Of a DNA stretch of 13,051 nt, positions 1 to 6,941 are shown piece by piece. Origin of the DNA: Hyphomicrobiales bacterium (GTDB lineage Bacteria; Pseudomonadota; Alphaproteobacteria; Rhizobiales; Afifellaceae); the NCBI GenBank assembly GCA_013812985.1, contig JACCSN010000642.1:1-13051 (forward strand). The letters are read 5' to 3'. The translations under genes were made by a program, and so were the position numbers. The notes under the pieces are model-generated. The model was not told the DNA's origin. It was given only the letters and a program-made list of their open reading frames with translations, and made no database searches. The stretch's first letter is position 1; each line of letters begins with the position of its first letter.

Positions 1-1530
1 ACCTGGGCGACCTTGACGAAAAGCCCCTGCCCCATCTCCGTGCCGCCATGGTTCAGATGGACCGAGCCGTCCTTGTAGACATGCACCAGCGCGCCGGCCT
101 GGTTCAGATGCGTCGTGGTGAAGGAGATGCCGAACTTTACGGGCGTCAGCGCGATGCCCTTCTTCAGGATCGGGCTCGCGGCGTTGAAAGCCCGGATCGA
201 CTTGCGGCGAGCGCGATAATCCGACGATGCTTCAAGCTCGTCGACGAGTTCGGAAATGACGCAGTCGGTCACCTCCATGTGGTAGGGCGTGACGCCGCCG
301 CCTTCCGCCGGGTAGAAATTGAGCTTTCGCACCTTGAGCGGATCGCGGCCGAGCGCGAAGGCGATCTCGTCGATGACGCGCTCGATCCCGGCCATGCCCT
401 GCGGCCCGCCAAAGCCGCGGAACGCCGTATTGGATACGGTGTTCGTTTTCATCCGCCGCGAATGGATGACCGCGTTGCTGAGCCGATAAGCGTTGTCGGC
501 GTGGAACATGGCGCGGTCGGCAATGGCGCCCGAAAGATCGGCGGAATAGCCACAGCGCGCCGCCTGATCGAAGCGAATCCCGAGGATACGGCCCTCGGCG
601 TCAAATCCGACATCGTAGTCGAGGCGGAATTCGTGCCGCTTGCCGGTCAGCATCATGTCGTCGTCACGGTCGAGCCGGAGTTTTGCAGGCCGGCCTGTCT
701 TCGCCGCCACCAGCGCCGCAATCGCCGCGAAGAGCGCCGGCTGGCTTTCCTTGCCGCCGAAACCACCGCCCATGCGCCGCACCTCGACCGTCACGGCATT
801 GTCCGGCAGGCCGAGCACCTTGGCGACGTTGTGCTGCACTTCCGTCGGGTGCTGGGTGGAGGAATGGACCAGCATGTCGCCGCCCTCGCCCGGAATGGCA
901 TAGGCGACCTGGCCTTCCAGATAGAAGTGGTCCTGCCCGCCGACGTGAAGCGTGCCGGAGATGCGGCGCGGCGCAGCAGCCAGGGCGGCTTCCGCGTCGC
1001 CCAGCCGCATCTCGTGCGGCGGCAGCGTCGGCAGATCGGCATCCGCCGCAAGCGCGTCCTCGACCGTGATCAGCGCCGGCAGATCGTCGTATTCGACCCG
1101 CGCCAGCAGGGAGGCGGCGCGCGCTGCATCCAGCGATTCGGCCGCGACGGCGAAGAGCGATTGCCCCGCATATTGCACCACGCCCTCGGCGAAGACCGGA
1201 TCGTCGTGAAAGACCGGGCTGGCGTCGTTCTCGCCGGGAATGTCGCCTGCCGCGAGCACGCAGGCGACGCCAGGCGACTTGCGGACTTCCGAAAGGTCCA
1301 TCGTGACGATCCTCGCGTGAGCGCGCAGGCTCATCGCGACGTAAATCTGAAGCGTCCCGGGCAGCTCCGGGATGTCGTCGACATAAACCGCCTCGCCGGA
1401 GACGTGCCGCGTGGCGCTGTCGTGGGCGACTGGCCGGCGGACGCCGCCGCGGATCGCCTTGTCGTGCGAAGGCCGCTGGTGCGGCACGGAGGTGATCGTG
1501 CCGGCGGCGCCGCGATCCTGGATGAGCGTC

Positions 1531-1538
<8 letters not shown>
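1..1538 (-). CDS. xdhB: xanthine dehydrogenase, molybdopterin-binding subunit XdhB (3' end outside window)
   Basis: Large catalytic subunit of cytoplasmic xanthine dehydrogenase, which hydroxylates hypoxanthine to xanthine and xanthine to urate at a Mo-cofactor. About 512 residues are visible of the roughly 770-780 usual for the family; the C-terminal third, including the base-catalytic glutamate, lies beyond position 1. Visible motifs are GGGFGGKE at residues 257-264, whose E264 aligns with bovine XO Glu802. R342 in the ADRAMFH stretch aligns with Arg880, and FRGFGGPQG around R374/F376 aligns with Arg912/Phe914. A GGTEMGQG cofactor loop sits near the visible end. The start ATG at 1538 overlaps the xdhA stop by 8 bases (ATGGATGA), so the two are translationally coupled. 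A second ATG four bases further on is out of frame. An xdhC maturation gene often follows xdhB, but it cannot be seen here. Confidence 0.95.
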
Positions 1539-2987
<1,449 letters not shown>

Positions 2988-2988
<1 letters not shown>

Positions 2989-3338
2989 CAGCTGCCCCGG
3001 TAAGTGGAATAGCCGAATGGCGAGAGGAGCAGCGGCACGTGATAATGCGCCTCCGGATCGGCGATGCCGAAGCGGATCACCACCCGGTCCAGGAATTTCG
3101 GCTCCGGCAAGGAGAGCCCGAGCCGGTCGAAATAGTCGCCGGCCTCGAAGATGAGTTCGTATGTCCCGGCTGTCAGCGCTCCTCCTTCCAGGAGCGGCTG
3201 ATCGCAGCGGCCTTCGGCATTCGTCACGGCGCGCGCCGCCTCGTCCCGCCCGGCCCCTTCCCGGAACAGGCTGATGGCGAGCCCCGCGGCCGGCCGACCG
3301 CGCGCGGTATCCAGCACATGCGTGGTCAATCGCCCCAC
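2988..3338 (-). CDS. uraH: 5-hydroxyisourate hydrolase (transthyretin-like)
   Basis: Hydrolyses 5-hydroxyisourate, the uricase product, to OHCU. With the chosen start it is 116 aa, the normal family size. Family residues are visible: H7 (TTHVLD), R44, H100 (HYHVPLLLSP) and the C-terminal YRGS signature with Y113. They correspond to the catalytic residues known from B. subtilis PucM. The start chosen is GTG at 3338, because a strong GGGAGGG Shine-Dalgarno lies 5 bases upstream and homology begins immediately after it. The frame stays open to an ATG at 3404 (138 aa), but that adds 22 residues with no family character. It is the first gene of the uraH-xdhA-xdhB set and diverges from the OHCU decarboxylase gene, so both later steps of urate breakdown share one promoter region. 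No signal peptide is visible; the protein is probably cytoplasmic. Confidence 0.93.
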
Positions 3339-3342
3339 GAAG

Positions 3343-3349
3343 CCCTCCC
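3343..3349 (-). promoter_or_regulatory. ribosome binding site fixing the uraH GTG start
   Basis: On the minus strand the sequence reads GGGAGGG, followed by 5 bases and then GTG at 3338. This near-perfect Shine-Dalgarno decides between the GTG start (116 aa) and the upstream ATG at 3404. Confidence 0.75.
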
Positions 3350-3379
3350 GGTGGAGACAGGGACCAGAATCTTGCTGTA

Positions 3380-3400
3380 GTTCATCAGCGCAATATGAAC
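3380..3400. promoter_or_regulatory. inverted repeat, candidate operator between uraH and the OHCU decarboxylase gene
   Basis: A perfect 6-bp inverted repeat, GTTCAT-N9-ATGAAC, lies in the 130-base divergent gap, 42 bases before the uraH start and 69 bases before the OHCU decarboxylase start. Spacing and position suit a dimeric repressor or activator controlling both transcripts. The regulator is not in the window, and the arms match no site I can name with confidence. Confidence 0.45.
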
Positions 3401-3468
3401 CCAAGGCGCGCGCCCCGGAAAGGGGTCATGCCGCCGCTGGACGGAGCGGGACTTTGACGCAGCCGAGC

Positions 3469-3987
3469 ATGACGACTTTCGAACCGCTCCCGAGGGACAT
3501 GAGCCTGCTGGAGTTCGTAGCCCGCTTCGGCGGGGTTTACGAGCATTCGCCCTGGATCGCGGAGGCTCTGTACAGGCGCGGCCTCACGCCCGCTGAGGAC
3601 ACGCCGGACGGCCTGGCCGCGGCCATGGCGGACGTGCTGTCCGGGGCGGATAACGATTCCAAGCTCGCGCTGATCCGCGCCCATCCCGATCTGGCCGGGC
3701 GCGCCGCGATCGCCGGAGCGCTGACCGAGGCCTCGAAGACGGAGCAGGCCGGCGCCGGCCTGGACCGCTGCTCACCCGAGGAATACCGCCGCTTCCAGGC
3801 GATGAACGAGGCCTACAAGGCAAAATTTCGCTTTCCGTTCATCCTGGCGGTGGGCGGCAAGACCCGGCACGATATTCTTGCCGCGTTCGAGGCGCGTCTC
3901 GGCAATGACCGCGACACGGAGTTCCGCACCGCTCTGGAGCAGATCGATCGCATCGCCCGATTGCGGTTGGATACCATGGCTGACTAG
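3469..3987 (+). CDS. uraD: 2-oxo-4-hydroxy-4-carboxy-5-ureidoimidazoline (OHCU) decarboxylase
   Basis: Stereospecific decarboxylation of OHCU to S-allantoin, the step after UraH. 172 aa, typical for single-domain family members. Motifs are GGVYEHSPW (residues 21-29), HPDLAG with H72, E92 in the TEQAGAGLD stretch, KFRFPFI at 119-125, and R166 near the C-terminus. H72, E92 and R166 keep the spacing of the zebrafish catalytic residues His67, Glu87 and Arg161. The ATG at 3469 was chosen because family members start about ten residues before the SxxEFV segment. A second ATG at 3499 has a GAGGG too close to it to be a good ribosome site and would trim that segment. The gene diverges from uraH and converges on the CopG antitoxin gene, whose stop is 21 bases away. 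The function call is firm; the exact start is less so. Confidence 0.93.
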   Translation: MTTFEPLPRDMSLLEFVARFGGVYEHSPWIAEALYRRGLTPAEDTPDGLAAAMADVLSGADNDSKLALIRAHPDLAGRAAIAGALTEASKTEQAGAGLDRCSPEEYRRFQAMNEAYKAKFRFPFILAVGGKTRHDILAAFEARLGNDRDTEFRTALEQIDRIARLRLDTMAD

Positions 3988-4008
3988 AAGCCGCTGGCCG
4001 GAGCAATC

Positions 4009-4290
4009 TCACTGCGCATCTACCTTTTCGGCGAGCCACGCCTTGATCAGCGACTGATACGGCATGTCCCGCTTGTTCGCGGCCACCTTGATCCGTTCCA
4101 ACAAGGCAACAGGCAGACGCAGCGAGATCGCCTTTGTCGACGGCCGCAGGTTCGGAAAGCGTAGAGGTTGGGCCGTAGTCCAGTCGACGTATTTGGTCGA
4201 GTCGTGAGTCTCCCAAAAGATGCGTTCCTCTGCTTCGCTACCGAAACTCGGGATCGGCTCGCGCTTTTCCGTCATTGAAGGCTTGGCCAT
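4009..4290 (-). CDS. brnA: CopG-type antitoxin of a BrnT-family toxin (BrnA-like)
   Basis: Antitoxin of a type II module, 93 aa. The N-terminal half has the SEAEERIFWETHDSTKYVDW pattern (residues 18-37) of the CopG_antitoxin family that pairs with BrnT toxins. The C-terminal half, about residues 51-92, is a ribbon-helix-helix: a TKAISLRLP strand followed by two helices. Such proteins bind the toxin and repress their own operon. The ATG at 4290 overlaps the toxin gene by 19 bases. An alternative ATG at 4275 forms an ATGA junction with the toxin stop and would remove only five residues, leaving both domains whole. The toxin-first order is normal for brnTA. The gene converges with the OHCU decarboxylase gene. 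The symbol is by analogy: this is the CopG_antitoxin subfamily rather than a close copy of Brucella BrnA. Confidence 0.85.
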   Translation of the reverse strand: MAKPSMTEKREPIPSFGSEAEERIFWETHDSTKYVDWTTAQPLRFPNLRPSTKAISLRLPVALLERIKVAANKRDMPYQSLIKAWLAEKVDAQ

Positions 4291-4577
4291 AAGAAAGCGC
4301 GCTCCTTCCTGTTCATGTCGCGGGCGGAGATCACCCGGATCAGTCTTCCATCCTCGCGCAGCGTGAAAGTGACATGAAGATGCCGCCCGTCATCAGTCCG
4401 CCCCAGCGCGTGGAAGCGGAGCTCGCTATCGCTGTGCTTCCTGTCCTGCACCACCAGCAGCGGTTCGTTCAGAAAAACCTGTTCCGCCTGCCCTTGGCTG
4501 ACGGCATGCTTTTCGGCGCTCTTTCGGCTGTTGCCATCATCCCAGTCGAAGCCTTCGATCCGCGCGAGATCGATCAT
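4272..4577 (-). CDS. brnT: BrnT-family ribonuclease toxin
   Basis: Type II toxin of 101 aa with the RelE-like BrnT fold, predicted to cut RNA and halt growth under stress. Family signatures run in order: FDWDDGNSRKS (residues 10-20), KHAVS with an AEQVF helix (23-35), LGRTDDGRHLHVTFTLR (58-74) and the C-terminal RVISARDMNRKER block (81-93). That block supplies the conserved basic and polar residues. Length and motif spacing are normal and no key block is missing, so the toxin looks intact. It is the first gene of the module and overlaps its antitoxin gene. A palindrome that probably acts as the operator begins four bases upstream of its ATG, leaving almost no leader. Placement beside the sox operon may mark a segment boundary. 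Confidence 0.9.
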   Translation of the reverse strand: MIDLARIEGFDWDDGNSRKSAEKHAVSQGQAEQVFLNEPLLVVQDRKHSDSELRFHALGRTDDGRHLHVTFTLREDGRLIRVISARDMNRKERAFLWPSLQ

Positions 4578-4580
4578 TCC

Positions 4581-4605
4581 CGTGTATATAATCAGAATAT
4601 ACGCG
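4581..4605. promoter_or_regulatory. palindrome over the brnT promoter, candidate antitoxin operator
   Basis: Arms CGTGTATAT and ATATACGCG match at 8 of 9 positions around a 7-base centre. The site is an A+T-rich island in G+C-rich surroundings and contains TATATT/TATACA stretches that could be a -10 on the minus strand. Being directly against the brnT start, it fits autorepression by the ribbon-helix-helix antitoxin, as known for brnTA. Confidence 0.55.
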
Positions 4606-4781
4606 GCGTCCAGCTACTCCGCCCGCGTCATCGCGCGTCGCAAGAGAGACGGCGCTCTTCCGGCCGATGGCCCACTCAGGGTGCGAGTTCAGACCTGCGC
4701 GACTTCGCGGGTTTCCGCTTGACCAAGAACAGCGTCTAACGCTTTCGTTGGTGGGTTCAACACCCGAGATCACGAGAGCAG
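4606..4781 (+). other. gap between brnT and soxB holding the sox operon leader
   Basis: About 176 bases with no convincing gene. A TTGACC at 4719-4724 could be a -35 box, but no good -10 lies at the right distance. A small GGGT/ACCC or GGTG/CACC hairpin is possible around 4750-4765. An in-frame TAA at 4737 limits any upstream extension of soxB. The soxB promoter must lie here or further left, but I cannot place it. Confidence 0.35.
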
Positions 4782-6041
4782 ATGGCCGAATATTCAATCT
4801 GGTCCGTGCTCCGAAACGGGCTGTCCGGCAACAAGGGCTGGCGGCCCGCCTGGCGCAAGGCCGAGCCGAAGCGCTCCTACGACGTGATCGTCGTGGGCGG
4901 CGGCGGCCACGGCCTGGCGACCGCCTTCTACCTCGCCAAGGAGCAGGGCATCCGCAACGTGGCGCTGGTCGAGCGCGGCTGGATCGGCCAGGGCAATGTC
5001 GGCCGCAACACCACGATCGTGCGCTCCAACTACCTGCTCGACGCGAACGCCCACTTCTACGAGTGGAGCCTGAAGCTCTGGGAGGGGCTCAGCCAGACGC
5101 TCGGCTACAACGTCATGTTCTCCCAGCGCGGCGTCCTCAACCTCGCCAACACGCCCGGTCAGCTCGACAATTTCGCCCAGCGCGGCAACGCGCTGCGGCT
5201 GAACGGCATCGACGCCGAGCTCCTGACGCCGCAGGATATCGCCAAGCTCTGCCCCGGCCTCGACCTCAGCCAGGAGGCGCGCTTTCCGGTGGTTGGCGGC
5301 CTGCTTCAGCCGCGCGGCGGCACGGCGCGCCACGACGCGGTCGCCTGGGGTTTTGCACACGCGGCGGACCGCCTGGGCGTCGACATCATCGAGAACTGCG
5401 AGGTGACGGGTTTTGTCCACGAAGCCGGTCGCATCGTCGGCGTGGAAACCAGCAAAGGCACGATCCACGCGCCGAAGGTCGGGGTCGCGGTGGCCGGCAT
5501 GACCTCGGAGGTGATGCGCAAGGCCGGGGTAGGGAAGCTGCCGATGGAAAGCCACATCCTGCAGGCTTTCGTAACGGAGCCCCTGAAGCCGCTCGTCCAT
5601 TGCGTCGTGACCTTCGGCGCCGGACACATGTATGTGTCGCAATCCGACAAGGGCGGCCTCGTTTTCGGCGGCAACCTCGATTATTACAATTCCTATGCCC
5701 AGCGCGGAAACCTGCCCGTCGTGCACGAGGTGGCGACCGAGCTCCTCGCCGTCTTCCCCAACGTCGGCAAGGTGCGGCTCTTGCGAAGCTGGGGCGGCGT
5801 GATGGACATGTCCATGGACGGGAGCCCGATCATCACCACCGGGCCGCTGCCGGGCCTCTACCTGAATTGCGGCTGGTGCTACGGCGGTTTCAAGGCCACG
5901 CCAGGGTCAGGCTGGTGCTTCGCCCATACGATCGCCCATGACGAGCCGCACGAGCTGAATGCCGCCTTCACGCTCGATCGCTACCATCAGGGCCGTCCGA
6001 TCGACGAGAGGGGCTCCGGGCCGACCCCGCGACTGCATTGA
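4782..6041 (+). CDS. soxB: heterotetrameric sarcosine oxidase-type enzyme, beta subunit
   Basis: Beta subunit, 419 aa, of a SoxBDAG enzyme that oxidises an N-methyl amine such as sarcosine and gives H2O2. An N-terminal Rossmann motif, VIVVGGGGHGLATA (residues 35-48), binds FAD. H184 in TARHDAVAWGFA aligns with the histidine that covalently holds FMN in Corynebacterium TSOX (His173). GGFKATPGSGW near the C-terminus is the usual second flavin segment, followed by an AHTIAHDEPHELN tail typical of the family. The N-terminus (MAEYSIWSVL... then WRPAWR) is a little longer than in the Corynebacterium protein. The ATG at 4782 is the first start after an in-frame stop, with a weak GAGAG upstream. It heads an operon: the peroxiredoxin gene follows after 10 bases. 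The true substrate could be another methylated amino acid. Confidence 0.94.
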   Translation: MAEYSIWSVLRNGLSGNKGWRPAWRKAEPKRSYDVIVVGGGGHGLATAFYLAKEQGIRNVALVERGWIGQGNVGRNTTIVRSNYLLDANAHFYEWSLKLWEGLSQTLGYNVMFSQRGVLNLANTPGQLDNFAQRGNALRLNGIDAELLTPQDIAKLCPGLDLSQEARFPVVGGLLQPRGGTARHDAVAWGFAHAADRLGVDIIENCEVTGFVHEAGRIVGVETSKGTIHAPKVGVAVAGMTSEVMRKAGVGKLPMESHILQAFVTEPLKPLVHCVVTFGAGHMYVSQSDKGGLVFGGNLDYYNSYAQRGNLPVVHEVATELLAVFPNVGKVRLLRSWGGVMDMSMDGSPIITTGPLPGLYLNCGWCYGGFKATPGSGWCFAHTIAHDEPHELNAAFTLDRYHQGRPIDERGSGPTPRLH

Positions 6042-6051
6042 TGGATTGCGC

Positions 6052-6651
6052 ATGAATGCTTCCCTCACCGACGTTGATTGGTCCGCTCTCCCTCCGCCGC
6101 CGGACGATGGAGCGGCGCGGCATCTCTTCGGAGCGCGCCTGCCGCCTCTCGCGCTTCCGGCGACCAACGGACGCGATATCCACCTCGGCACGCTCTCCGG
6201 ACGCGGCGTCGTCTATCTCTTTCCGAGCATGACCGGGCGGCCCGACCTTCCATCGGCTGACTGGAATCTCATTCCGGGGGCGCGCGGCTGCACGTCGCAG
6301 AGTTGCGCGTTCCGCGACCACTTTGCGGAACTGCGCCGCCTCGGAGTGGATTTCCTTTTCGGGCTTTCGACCCAACTCACGGCGGAGCAGAGGGAAGCCG
6401 CAGAACGATTGCACTTGCCGTTTCCCATCCTCTCCGACGCGGACCTCTCCTTGGCCAGAGCGCTGAAATTGCCGACGTTCGAGGCGGCCGGCCGTAGCTT
6501 TCTCAAGCGCATGACCTTTATTCTGCAGGGATCCCTTATCGAGCACGTGATCTATCCAATTTTCCCGCCGGACCGTAATGCTGATGACGTGATCGCCTGG
6601 TTGCGCGCTCACGCGGCCGGTCGTCCAGTCGCTCTCGACGCCTCGCGCTAG
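6052..6651 (+). CDS. peroxiredoxin-like thioredoxin-fold protein (AhpC/TSA, PrxQ/BCP-like)
   Basis: Predicted thiol peroxidase of 199 aa lying inside the sox operon, 10 bases after soxB and 14 before soxD. After a 25-residue N-terminal extension the redoxin fold starts at about residue 26. GARGCTSQSCAFRD (76-89) supplies a probable peroxidatic Cys80 and a resolving Cys85 with the five-residue spacing of PrxQ/BCP enzymes. GLSTQ..EQ, FPILSD and KRMTFIL with the conserved arginine follow. Compared with BCP, about ten residues (TGRPDLPSADWNL) are inserted before the active site. The canonical PxxxTxxC motif is also altered, with alanine at the threonine position. I believe this TGRP...GARGCT form recurs in other bacteria. 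The sox enzyme makes H2O2, so local detoxification is the natural role, but this is inferred from context. The ATG at 6052 is preceded by GGA; an earlier frame start at 5959 would run deep into soxB. Confidence 0.88.
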   Translation: MNASLTDVDWSALPPPPDDGAARHLFGARLPPLALPATNGRDIHLGTLSGRGVVYLFPSMTGRPDLPSADWNLIPGARGCTSQSCAFRDHFAELRRLGVDFLFGLSTQLTAEQREAAERLHLPFPILSDADLSLARALKLPTFEAAGRSFLKRMTFILQGSLIEHVIYPIFPPDRNADDVIAWLRAHAAGRPVALDASR

Positions 6652-6665
6652 CACAGCCGCATCTC

Positions 6666-6941
6666 ATGCTGATCCCCTGCCCCATCTGCGGCGAGCGTGA
6701 CCACGGCGAGTTCACCTATGGCGGCGATGCCACGATCGAGCGGCCGGACATCGCCGACCGGGACGCGGCGCGCTGGGCGGCCTACGTCTATGATCGCGGA
6801 AATCCACGTGGCCCCCATTCGGAATACTGGCACCATGTTCACGGCTGCCGCCTCTGGATGGTGGTGTACCGCGACACCCAGACGCATGCGGTCGGCGAGA
6901 CGAGGCTCGTCGGCTCCTGGGCCGGCGCGGAGACCCGCTGA
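6666..6941 (+). CDS. soxD: sarcosine oxidase-type enzyme, delta subunit (zinc-binding)
   Basis: Small structural subunit, 91 aa, of the heterotetrameric oxidase. CPIC near the start (C5, C8) plus H57 and C61 in the WHHVHGC segment match the Cys-Cys-His-Cys zinc site of the Corynebacterium delta subunit. The family core is also present: EFTYGGDA, then YVYDRGNPRG, then a Trp-rich HGCRLWM segment followed by a RDTQTH segment. Length is normal. The gene lies 14 bases after the peroxiredoxin gene, without a clear ribosome site. Its stop shares one base with the soxA start (TGATG), so alpha is made by coupled translation. Subunit order after the peroxiredoxin (D-A-G) is standard. Confidence 0.93.
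   Translation: MLIPCPICGERDHGEFTYGGDATIERPDIADRDAARWAAYVYDRGNPRGPHSEYWHHVHGCRLWMVVYRDTQTHAVGETRLVGSWAGAETR

Noticed and set aside
4741..4766. GGTTCAA sequence in a small hairpin ahead of soxB, resembling a tRNA T-arm and possibly an attachment-site remnant
   Set aside because: No 5-bp T-stem with a properly placed loop, no acceptor, anticodon or D arm around it, and no integrase or matching repeat at the other edge.
4667..5941. A 424-codon plus-strand frame overlapping soxB
   Set aside because: Out-of-frame shadow of soxB; Arg/Pro-rich with no recognisable fold, while the soxB frame shows clear FAD and FMN-histidine motifs.
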